NCBI RefSeq assembly: GCF_041435115.1
Contig: NZ_CP108047.1
Span: 62,001 to 126,000 of the forward strand
From: Streptomyces sp. NBC_00289
GTDB lineage: Bacteria; Actinomycetota; Actinomycetes; Streptomycetales; Streptomycetaceae
Reading direction: 5' to 3'
Length of the DNA: 64,000 nt
This document shows positions 52,419 to 60,250 of this stretch, piece after piece. Positions within the stretch are counted from its first letter, which is position 1. Every line of letters begins with the position of its first letter. Under the pieces are notes generated by a model. That model searched no databases. It was not told the origin of the DNA and worked only from the letters and a program-made list of their open reading frames with translations. A program made the position numbers and the translations under genes.

Positions 52419-52733
52419 GCCGGCCACTGTCCCATAACTTGAGGCTATGGCACGGCTTCTGACACTTCGTTGTTGCTTGTGACACCAGCGGAACCAGCGC
52501 TCAGCCCCCACGGCATGCGACGGGTCGAGCGCCGTGGGGCTGGCTGTTCGTCGTCGAGCCTCAAAGGGTTGATCAGCTCTGATCCGTCCCTGCCGCTGCC
52601 GCCCGCGGCATAGAATCTCGTTCCGTTATAGGGGTGGCCAGGGGCGGGGGTCTCTGCCGGGTCCGGCAGCGCCGGGTACCGGGCGGATCTGCCCTGTCCT
52701 CGGCCGCCGTTCCTCTCGTGTGAAGGCCCCGCC
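52419..52733. other. 315-bp divergent intergenic region
   Basis: It separates the resolvase from the 453-residue gene and should hold both promoters, plus possibly the resolvase res site. A CACGGC...GCCGTG inverted repeat lies at 52509-52541; I could not delimit a res site. Confidence 0.35.
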
Positions 52734-54095
52734 ATGCCCCCGGTCTCCCGCAGTCGCAAGCCCAAGAAGAATCGCCAGAACAGTGGCGAGAGGCGTTCGG
52801 GTAATCCCGCATCGGCCAGGAATGTCCCGGCACCGCGGGAGTGGTCCGGCCTCGGTTCGGGCAATCCGTTCGCACGCCCTTCCGACCTGTCGTTCCTGCA
52901 GCAGCTCGCGCAGGAACAGCCGGCGAGGCTCGACTGGTTCGGGCCTTCTTTCTCGGTGCTCCTGGACGAGGCCGAGGTGCTGCTTGGCGCCGAAGGCCCG
53001 CGTCGACTGGAGGACATGACGGCCGGTCTGCTGGGGGCGCGTGTGCACGAAGCCGTCCAGGAAGGGCGCTCTCTCGCGCTCGGTGACTGGATCGGCGGGC
53101 TGATCGACGCGGCGGAGGAGCGGGTTCGAGAGCGCCTGGTTTCTGGTGTGCCCGGTGGTCAGGCGGCCCTGCTCCTGCTGTACGGGCTGTCGTCGGTGGG
53201 CTCGCCGGCGATCGCGCGGGCGGCCCTGGATGCGGTGTCCAGGCTGCGTCCGGTGGTGCGCGGTTCGCGGGTGGCGTCGGATCTGCCGCCGTGGCGGGAT
53301 GCGGTGGCGAAGCCGCGGATGACCGGGGACATGTGGATGCTGCGTGATGTGTACGGCTCACGTCTCGGCATCATCGCGGCCACGGTCTACCCGGACAATA
53401 CGGACCCGGCCGTCTACCTTTTCGACATCGACGCCTGCGGCTTCGTCGTCCTCGCCAGCGGCGGCACGTACGACGCTGCGGAGCAGGCCGCTGCGGCCTG
53501 GCGTACCGCGGTCGGTACAGCGGCTGCCGGAGCCGTGCCTGAGCCGCTCGCCCAGGCCGGGACGGAGGCGCTGCGCTGCCTGACCGAGGTGGACCTGACC
53601 GAGATGACTATTTTCGGGACGGAGCCGCGGGCGGTGTGGGACGAGTGGTTCCGGGCACTGCGGCGTATCCACGATGTCTCCGCCGCCCTGGAGCGGCGGG
53701 GACATTCACTGCCCGCCGCCCTCAACCTGTACCACGACGTCGACATTACCCCGACGCTGGACGCGTTCACCGCGTGGCTGCAGCAGCGGCAGAGCGAGAC
53801 GGTCGATGAGGAGATCGTGGAAGCACTGGTCGGCGAGTGGCTGGGGGGTGTCCTGCCGGACACCGCGGACTCGGTGTCACCGCACCGGATCAACCACAAT
53901 CTCAGGTTGATCGACGATTGGGATTCCAGCCACCCGGTCACGATCGGTGTCAAGCGGCTGCTGCCGCACTGGGTGAACTTCCTCGCATGGCGGTCGGGTA
54001 TTCCCCAGGCCGCGGCCGACACGGCTCTGGCGACCCTGGCCGAGGTGTCCGCAGGCGGGCACCGGGCCGGGGAACACTGCCCCGGGGTGCACTGA
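52734..54095 (+). CDS. large hypothetical protein
   Basis: 453 residues. A basic N-terminus (SRSRKPKKNRQNSGERRSGN) precedes a soluble helical protein: PSDLSFLQQLAQEQPARLDW, AALLLLYGLSSVGSPAIARA, DMWMLRDVYGSRLGIIAATV, YLFDIDACGFVVLASGGTYD. The middle resembles a small alpha/beta domain with LFDIDACG; the C-terminal half is helical (HRINHNLRLIDDWDSSHPVT). No catalytic motif or TM is evident and no family was recognised. Start ATG 52734. Confidence 0.6.
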   Translation: MPPVSRSRKPKKNRQNSGERRSGNPASARNVPAPREWSGLGSGNPFARPSDLSFLQQLAQEQPARLDWFGPSFSVLLDEAEVLLGAEGPRRLEDMTAGLLGARVHEAVQEGRSLALGDWIGGLIDAAEERVRERLVSGVPGGQAALLLLYGLSSVGSPAIARAALDAVSRLRPVVRGSRVASDLPPWRDAVAKPRMTGDMWMLRDVYGSRLGIIAATVYPDNTDPAVYLFDIDACGFVVLASGGTYDAAEQAAAAWRTAVGTAAAGAVPEPLAQAGTEALRCLTEVDLTEMTIFGTEPRAVWDEWFRALRRIHDVSAALERRGHSLPAALNLYHDVDITPTLDAFTAWLQQRQSETVDEEIVEALVGEWLGGVLPDTADSVSPHRINHNLRLIDDWDSSHPVTIGVKRLLPHWVNFLAWRSGIPQAAADTALATLAEVSAGGHRAGEHCPGVH

Positions 54096-54219
54096 GACCT
54101 GACGGCCGTCCGGGGCCACCCGGACGGCCGGGGGAAAATGCCGCGACGCTCATCGCGTCCGCGGGCCGCGCAGGGACTCCGCGGTCGCCGCCAGGGGTGT
54201 GTCTCCTCACAGGGCCTGG

Positions 54220-54711
54220 TCAGAAGGGAGGGTCGCTTGAGGGGATATCGGTGGCGGTGTCCTGGGCGGGAGGGACGGTCGCAGGGCGGTTGCGGCTCGC
54301 GGTGGCCCAGGGGTCGTCGGGTGCCGTCTCACGGGGCGCGATGGCGCGCGTGGTGCGGGCGATGGTGACCGTGGCGAACGTCATCGAGGCGCCGACATCG
54401 TCGACGTCCATCACCATACGGGAGCGCTTCTCGCCCTCAGGGGTCTCCCACCGGTCGGTCCGCAGCCGGCCGGCGACCACCACGCGCGCGCCCTTGGTCA
54501 GCGACTCGGCGAGGTTCTCGGCCAGTTGGCGCCACGCGCTGCAGTCCAAGAAGGTGGGTTCGCCGTCCCGCCAGCTGTTGGTGTCGCGGTCGAAGGTACG
54601 GGGAGTGGAGGCCACGGTGAACCGGGCCACCGGTACTGAGGCGGAGGTGAACCGCAGCTCGGGATCGTCAACGAGGTTCCCGATCACCGTCAACGGAAGG
54701 TCATTACGCAT
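54220..54711 (-). CDS. ssb: single-stranded DNA-binding protein
   Basis: 163 residues. The OB fold reads LTVIGNLVDDPELRFTSASV, VARFTVASTPRTFDRDTNSW, TFLDCSAWRQLAENLAESLT with KGARVVVAGRLRTDRW and SRMVMDVDDVGASMTFA. A Pro-rich linker ends in DIPSSDPPF, a weak form of the acidic DDDIPF tip that recruits replication proteins. Start ATG 54711 (MRNDLPLTV) matches SSB N-termini. This is probably the replicon's own SSB paralogue. Confidence 0.92.
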   Translation of the reverse strand: MRNDLPLTVIGNLVDDPELRFTSASVPVARFTVASTPRTFDRDTNSWRDGEPTFLDCSAWRQLAENLAESLTKGARVVVAGRLRTDRWETPEGEKRSRMVMDVDDVGASMTFATVTIARTTRAIAPRETAPDDPWATASRNRPATVPPAQDTATDIPSSDPPF

Positions 54712-54849
54712 GCATGAAGCCTGCCACGTCCCTGCGACGTGCTCGGGGGCTTCGCACCAAGTAGATAACGCAGCCCTCGCACTGGCCACCGACCGCCGAC
54801 CCACGCGATCATGGGGTATCCATCGTTCTCACTGGGGAGGAATCCGCTG

Positions 54850-55065
54850 ATGACCCGCAAGTCTCCGGCCCGCAGGCTGGTACCGGGCCCCGAGCGTGAC
54901 CGAGTCGCCGCAGAGCTTAAGGCGAGGTACGAGGCGGGCGCCTCGATCCGAGCGCTGGCGCAGGAGGCCGACCGTTCCTACGGCGGGGTGCATCGCCTGC
55001 TGGCCGATGCCGGAGTGACTTTCCGCTCACGCGGTGGCGCGACGCGAGGGGGCTCGGCTTCGTAA
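54850..55065 (+). CDS. small helix-turn-helix protein
   Basis: 71 residues: MTRKSPARRLVPGPERDRVA, then LKARYEAGASIRALAQEADR and SYGGVHRLLADAGVTFRSRG. This HTH pattern is a conserved Streptomyces family annotated only as helix-turn-helix domain protein, presumably DNA-binding. GGGGAGGAA lies 7 bp before ATG 54850. It is divergent from ssb (138 bp). Confidence 0.8.
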   Translation: MTRKSPARRLVPGPERDRVAAELKARYEAGASIRALAQEADRSYGGVHRLLADAGVTFRSRGGATRGGSAS

Positions 55066-55227
55066 TCCCGCTGCCGCCGCACCGCACCAAGAGCGGTGCC
55101 CTGCTCGGTGCCAACGGCCCCGGAAGCAAAGACCCCTTCGGGCTCTGGGGCGGTCCGGACACAGAGCCCGAGGCGGAAGGAGGGCGGCCGGACGTCGCAC
55201 CGCCGGGCCCGTCCAGTTCTGCCTGAG

Positions 55228-55255
55228 CGCTCTCGGTGACGTCACCGAGAGCGCC
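55228..55255. terminator. perfect 28-bp palindrome
   Basis: A fully self-complementary sequence centred on GTGACGTCAC with arms GCGCTCTCG/CGAGAGCGC. It lies 160 bp after the HTH gene in an otherwise gene-free 385-bp stretch (55066-55450). It could terminate transcription from both sides, or be a dimeric-regulator site. Confidence 0.5.
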
Positions 55256-55450
55256 TTCGGCCGCTTCCGTATCGCGGCCAGGGGTACGGGGCGGTGCCCA
55301 GGACAACACTGCCCCGCCGTGCGAGCGGGGCGATCACCGGCCCGTGCCCGCCGTCAGCCCCGCGCCGACCCGGGTTCCACCCCTGCCGATCATGTGATTT
55401 AAGGTGAGCGCCGTCACAGCACCAGAAGCGATGGGGAGGGGCAGGGCGGG

Positions 55451-55925
55451 TGGCGTTCCTGACCGACGAACAGCGCCGCAGCTACGGCACGTTCACCGCC
55501 GTGCCGGACGACGGGCAGCTGGCCGGGTACTTCCTGCTGGACGGCTCCTACTCCTACGCGCCCGGTGGGCCAAGCATCGCGTCGAGTTCTGCCGCCTGGT
55601 CGGCAAGATCCCCGACGCCTTCGAGGCCCTGGCAGCGGTGATGAACGAACATGAGGGCGCCTTGGGCGAGTTGGAGGACACCCTCAGGCAGGGAAACGGG
55701 CCGGTGCGCCTGAACGACGTGGGCGAGCTGGTGATCTCGCCACTGACGGCGGAGGACATCCCGTCCGAGGCCGAAGACCTGCACGGCGAGCTGGAGCGGA
55801 TGCTCCCTCGCGCGCCGATCGCCTCGGTACTGGTGGAGCTGGACCGCGCGACCGGCTTCCTGGTGAGGTGCTCGCCTGGACCGCCGAGTGGTACATGGGG
55901 GCTGAGGAACATCCGTGTCGGTGTT
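55451..55925 (+). pseudogene. tnpA: Tn3-family transposase relic with internal deletion
   Basis: It begins like a Tn3 transposase (VAFLTDEQRRSYGTFTAVPD, then DGQLAGYFLLDG). It then jumps to a region normally hundreds of residues later, in another frame: CRLVGKIPDAFEALAAVMNE, GNGPVRLNDVGELVISPLTA, MLPRAPIASVLVELDRATGF. It ends where IS6 copy B starts. Confidence 0.75.
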
Positions 55926-56780
55926 GGTCACGTTGGTGGGGTGTGATGGGTTGATGGCGTGTCAGGGTGTGGTGGGGGCGTGCGTCGGCCTCTGGTCAGG
56001 CCGCGGTGGCCAGGCCGGTGGTGCCGGTGATCTGGTCCCAGATGGTGAAGCGGATGGTCATCTCGAGGCGGTGTTCGGGAGCGGTCATCAGGTGGCGGCG
56101 GGGTCGGAAGTGGGGTGAGATGCCGCTGAACGCGGACAGGAACCGTTGCGCCCCGCCCGGGGAGCGGAAGCCCTTCATGGCGCGCTCGCGCTGCCGGGTT
56201 GGCTGGTGGGAGTTCTCGGCCCGGTTGTTCAGCCCCTTGTGACTGCGGTGCTCGACCGAGCGCATCAGCCGGCGGTGGGCGGCGCCGTAGGAGCGGAGCT
56301 TGTCGGTCACCAGCACCCTGGGCACGCGGCGATGCTTCTTCATCAGCTTGGCCATGAACCGCTTGGCGGCCTTGGTGTCCCGCTTGGATTGGACCAGGAT
56401 GTCGAGGACGTTGCCGTCCTGGTCTACGGCCCGCCACAGGTACTGCCGCTCGCCGTTGACCTTGATGAAGACCTCGTCGAGATGCCATTTGTCGCCGGCC
56501 CGCGGCCGGCGGCGGCGCAGAGAGTCGGCGTAGGCCTGCCCGAACTTCACGCATCAGCGGCGCACGGTCTCGTAGGAGACGATCACGCCGCGGGCGAGCA
56601 TCAGCTCCTCCACCTCGCGGAAACTCAGCGGAAACCGGAAGTACAGCCACACGCAGTGGGAGATGATCTCCGCCGGGTACCGATGACCCCTGTATGACGG
56701 CGACGCGCTCCCACGGCAAGACCCTCCCCAGCGTGACCAACCCCAAGATCATCTCATGCCGGTCAGAACAACGTGACACC
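55926..56780 (-). mobile_element. IS6-family insertion sequence (copy B), transposase pseudogene
   Basis: It matches copy A at a fixed offset of 5760 bp, with only a few differences. These are at 56631, around 56686-56695, one C missing near 56712 and near 56766. The terminal GG of the left repeat is altered (TTGGTCACGTTG). The transposase has the same in-frame TGA as copy A (56554-56556). In addition, the missing C puts the GTG start out of frame. The 184-residue DDE part (55996-56550) is intact. Confidence 0.88.
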
Positions 56781-56784
56781 GTCC

Positions 56785-57060
56785 AGGGTGTTGCCGTAGT
56801 TGCCCATGTAGCCCTCGTACTCGGAACCGGTGGGGCGTCAGGCTCGCGCTCGGGGTCGCGGTGCACACTTCCTCCTCACCGACGCGCAAGGAGATGGGTT
56901 CACCGCCGGTGCCGTCCGGGGTGGTCCACCAGGTGAGGGTGATCTCGTCGTCGATGAGATCGCTGAGTTCGTAGTCCTCGTCGTCCAAGAAGGCGTCACC
57001 GCCCTCGCCGCGGTCCTCTTCCTCTGCATCCTCTTCGTCGCCGTAGTAGTCGTAGGGGTG
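56785..57060 (-). pseudogene. acidic-protein gene fragment, unrecognised
   Basis: One minus-strand frame reads YDYYGDEEDAEEEDRGEGGD, then DDEDYELSDLIDDEITLTWW and TTPDGTGGEPISLRVGEEEV. The composition and low Arg content are protein-like, unlike shadow frames. It has no clear start and its 3' side runs into IS6 copy B. Confidence 0.4.
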
Positions 57061-57113
57061 TCGTCTGACACCGGGGCCGGGTATGGCTTCGACCGCGCCG
57101 CGCCTGCTGCGGG

Positions 57114-57254
57114 GTGTGCCGGGCCACGCACGTGTTGTTGCCGGTCAGCGCTGTGTGGCGGCGGGCGGACCTGGCGGTGGTGATCGGGGCGGCGCTGGAG
57201 GCGAAGGCGGGCGGGGCCGGGCACCGGGCGATCGCGCAGGGGCTGGGCCGTCCA
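57114..57254 (+). pseudogene. HTH-protein fragment (DUF6431-like)
   Basis: THVLLPVSAVWRRADLAVVI, then GAALEAKAGGAGHRAIAQGL with GRP corresponds to the HTH core of an actinobacterial family (DUF6431-like, VIGAALVAKAAGAGHR-IA--LGRP). It ends at GRP, where an IS6 fragment begins. Confidence 0.45.
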
Positions 57255-57594
57255 AGCAGCGCCCGGTGCCTCGGGTTATGGTCACCGACAAGCTGAAGAG
57301 CTACGGCACCGCCCACCGCCGTCTGATGCCCTCGGTCGAGCACCGCTCCCACAAAGGCCTGATCAACCGGGCCGAGACAGCCACCAGCCCACCCGCCAGC
57401 GCGAACGCGCCATGAAAGGCTTCCGCTCCGCAGGTAGAACCCAACGGTTCCTGTCCGTGTTCAGCCAGATCTCACCCCACTTCAGGCCCCGCCGCCACCT
57501 TCTGACCGCACCCGACTACCGAGCCGAGATGAGACACCGCTTCACCACCTGGAACGAGATCACCGGCGCCACCGGCATGCCCGCCATGGCCTGA
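57255..57594 (+). pseudogene. IS6-family transposase, C-terminal fragment
   Basis: RVMVTDKLKSYGTAHRRLMP, then VEHRSHKGLINRAETATS and, after a frameshift, MKGFRSAGRTQRFLSVFSQI and FRPRRHLLTAPDYRAEMRHR. It is a diverged relative of copies A and B on the opposite strand, lacking its N-terminal half. Confidence 0.85.
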
Positions 57595-57795
57595 GCACGG
57601 TGCCGCCACGGCCCCACCACACCCTGACACACCCTCACCCAGCCAACTCACCAACAACTTGACAGCGCCTTCGGCAGGGCCGGACGGCCCGATGCCCGTC
57701 GTGTGTGCGCCAGTTGGAGCACGGTGAGCTCTGCATGTGAGCCGTACCCGGCTGTGCACGTACGTGAGCTCATACACAGAGGTGGCGCGAGCACG

Positions 57796-58641
57796 TCACA
57801 GGCGTCGTTGGTAGACGGTGAGGGTGTCGAGGGGGAGGAAGCCCGCGCCGGCGAGGAGGCGTGCGGCGGGGATGTCGCCGTCGGGAGCATCGGCGGTGAG
57901 GTGGTGGGCGCCGTGCCCGGCCGCGTGGTGGAGACACTGGCCGAGGAGGCGGGTGGCGATGCCCTGGCGGCGGTGGGAGTGGCGCACGGCGAGCTGCCAC
58001 AGGACGGCCATGTCGGCGGTTTCGGGGGTGGGGGCGCGCAGGATCGCGGTGGCGATGTGGCGGCCGTCGGTGTCGGTGAGTTTCAGCTGCCAGCCCGGCG
58101 GGTCGGCGATCGGGGTGACGTCGGCCAGGGGATACACCGGCGGGGCGGGCGGGGCGGTGGCGAGGTCGCGGAGGAAGTACCGCTGGGCGGAGGCCGGGGA
58201 GAAACCGGCAGCGGTCAGGGCGCGGGCGGTGACGGTGCGGTGCTCGACGGGCAGGCCGGGGATGCCGGTGGCGGTGGCCGAGCCGGTACATGCATACAGC
58301 GTCCGCTGGCCCAGATGGGCCCGGGCCACCGTCAGGAGCGCGGTGACGATCTCGAAGTCCTCCCTGCCGTGCAGCTGCACGATCAGCCCGGCCCCGTCGG
58401 CAGGCCGCGCTCCCGCATCCACCATCCCGGCCACTTCGCCATGAGCGTTGCACACGACGAGGATTTCTGCCTCACGCAGCCGCTTTGCGGGCTTCAGCGG
58501 GAACTGGCGGCTGGGATGATGCTGTCCGGGCAGCCAGTCGGCGTCGATCAGCGCCACCACGGCGGCGTGATCGTCCGGGCTCATGGGGCGGACGGTCAGC
58601 CCACTCCCGTCCGGCAACCGAACCGGCATGTTCACGTCCAT
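57796..58641 (-). CDS. tandem GNAT-family N-acetyltransferase
   Basis: 281 residues with two GNAT-like halves. The N-terminal half (LTVRPMSPDDHAAVVALIDA, LVVCNAHGEVAGMVDAG) lacks a clear acetyl-CoA loop. The C-terminal half has IATAILRAPTPETADMAVLW, then QLAVRHSHRRQGIATRLLGQ (the R/Q-x-x-G-I/A acetyl-CoA pyrophosphate loop) and HHLTADAPDGDIPAARLLAG with AGFLPLDTLTVYQR. The substrate is unknown. Start ATG 58641 (MDVNMPVRLPDG); the longer frame to 58863 is not protein-like. Confidence 0.85.
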   Translation of the reverse strand: MDVNMPVRLPDGSGLTVRPMSPDDHAAVVALIDADWLPGQHHPSRQFPLKPAKRLREAEILVVCNAHGEVAGMVDAGARPADGAGLIVQLHGREDFEIVTALLTVARAHLGQRTLYACTGSATATGIPGLPVEHRTVTARALTAAGFSPASAQRYFLRDLATAPPAPPVYPLADVTPIADPPGWQLKLTDTDGRHIATAILRAPTPETADMAVLWQLAVRHSHRRQGIATRLLGQCLHHAAGHGAHHLTADAPDGDIPAARLLAGAGFLPLDTLTVYQRRL

Positions 58642-58914
58642 GGGGCCCACTCCCTTGACACAGGCCGCACAGCCCAGTCCAGCACACCCTTCCCGGAGCC
58701 GCAGCGCCTCAGGCACATCTCCTTCCCCGGCGCGCAGCTCTCTACGGAGGAGTCGCCCCGCCCGCCCAGCTCGGTCGGCATGGCCGGGACGGGGCGACTC
58801 CCATGGCTGACAGCCTTGCCGTAGCTGCCCGGGACAGCCGGGAGCGCCGGCGGCTGCATCCACGTGACACTACCGGACGGAATAGTTGGGAATGCGCTGT
58901 ATGTTCTCCTTGAC

Positions 58915-59112
58915 GTGAGCCGTATCCCTCTGCCGCGCCCTTCCCGCCCGCACCGGCCGGACGCCTACCAGATCTATCTGTGCCGGCGCTGCCGCGACTG
59001 GGGCACCCTCGTGGCTCCTGACGGCCACGGCCTGGTCCCGTGCCCGGACTGCCAGCAGAAAAACCCCGCCCCAGACGCAACCAGCCCCGGTCCGACAGAG
59101 CCCCTCGAATGA
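58915..59112 (+). CDS. small zinc-ribbon-like protein
   Basis: 65 residues (GTG start) with YLCRRCRDWGTLV and LVPCPDCQQK, two CxxC pairs separated by 16 residues, resembling a zinc ribbon. It is similar in size and layout to the products at 5474-5680 and 8689-8874. Divergent from the GNAT gene. The start is tentative (ATG 58894 also in frame). Confidence 0.5.
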   Translation: MSRIPLPRPSRPHRPDAYQIYLCRRCRDWGTLVAPDGHGLVPCPDCQQKNPAPDATSPGPTEPLE

Positions 59113-59214
59113 AACGAGGGCCAGGCCGGACCGCTTTCCCCAGAAGCCGTATCTCAACCGAACGTGATCGTTGACTTTTCGCTGGTCAGGTACGCTGAGC
59201 TGCGGAAACACCGA

Positions 59215-59897
59215 CGGACACGCCCGGGCGGCGTGTCACTAGGTGCTGACGTTCTCCCAGGTCAGCGCCCTGCGGGCGCTCATCTACCTTACGGCGTCGT
59301 CACATTGCCCGGCGAGAGTACTCCTGGGTTCCGCAGAAGTCGGCTCGTCTAGAGACACAAAGTGGGCGATGACCTGCAACTTCACCGCTTCCTGTCCGAA
59401 TCGTCCGTGTCTCTAGGCGCTGGCATTCTCGCTGGTCAGGGAGCTGGCGAGGCGGACACCCTTCCCCGACAATGCCACAAGAACTGAGGGTGTTTCATTA
59501 CTCTTCGCCCTTTTATGGGCCCGCCTCGGCGCAGCGTGACGGGGCTCGAAGCGCGCTACGTGATCGGGTAGCGTGGTGGCAACGCCCCAGCATCAAGGGC
59601 CCACTTGGCGGTCGTCACCGCGCTGACCAGCGAGAATGCCAGCGCCTAGGGACACGCCTTCTCTCCATGACTTACTGCATCCTCCCTGGTCAGCCCGCAT
59701 CTTGTGACTCTAGGTGGCAGGAATTCTGCGGAACCCAGGGTACTGGGTGCCCATGACGGGTGTAGCGGTTCCGTGATCCACTTCCCGCGAAGTTATGGGC
59801 AGCTTTGCCCGCGTTTGCCACCCGGGTTCGGTCACGCTTTCCGACCTGATCGGGCGCACAGCTCAGCTCGCCGACCTGCGGCGATAGGACCGCCTAG
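59215..59897. repeat. array of CTAG-bounded inverted-repeat modules (left part)
   Basis: Six copies of a 10-bp core GTGTCNCTAG (one with GTGAC) occur in alternating orientation. They are at 59233 (+), 59349 (-), 59407 (+), 59646 (-), 59704 (+) and 59894 (-, split by an IS). Minus/plus pairs are separated by 48 bp, giving 68-bp units at 59349-59416 and 59646-59713. Outside the cores lie longer arms: type b (GCTGGCATTCTCGCTGGTCAG and its exact inverse at 59623) and type a (TTCTGCGGAACCCAGG at 59722, inverse at 59323). The 782-bp stretch between the genes at 59112 and 59894 has no ORF of protein character. Confidence 0.7.
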
Positions 59898-60250
59898 CCC
59901 CATCCTCCGCACGTCACTGGTCTGAGTGACGTCTGTCGGGCTGGGGCTGGTCAGGACAGGTTGATTTCCAGCAGGTCGAGGAGGTGCAGCTGCACGCCGC
60001 GGGTGATGTGGAGCACTTGGGGCGTGCAGTTGCCGGGGCTGGTGGCCAGGTCGAGTTCACCGAGGTGGTAAAAGATCATGCGGGCGGTGGGGCGTTCGCG
60101 GCGGTTGTCCGGGTAGAGGCCGGTCATCCTGCCGTCCGGGCTGCCGTCGCGTTCCAGGGCTCGGCGTACCTGCCGTTCGATCAGGCTGTAGACCAGCAGC
60201 GCGAGCATGAGTACGTGCAGCAGTGCGGCGATGCGTTTGTTGCCGTGCAG

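Noticed and set aside
59215..59897. CRISPR array interpretation of the 59 kb repeats
   Set aside because: The repeats alternate orientation, vary in sequence and are unevenly spaced beyond the paired units, and no cas gene is present.
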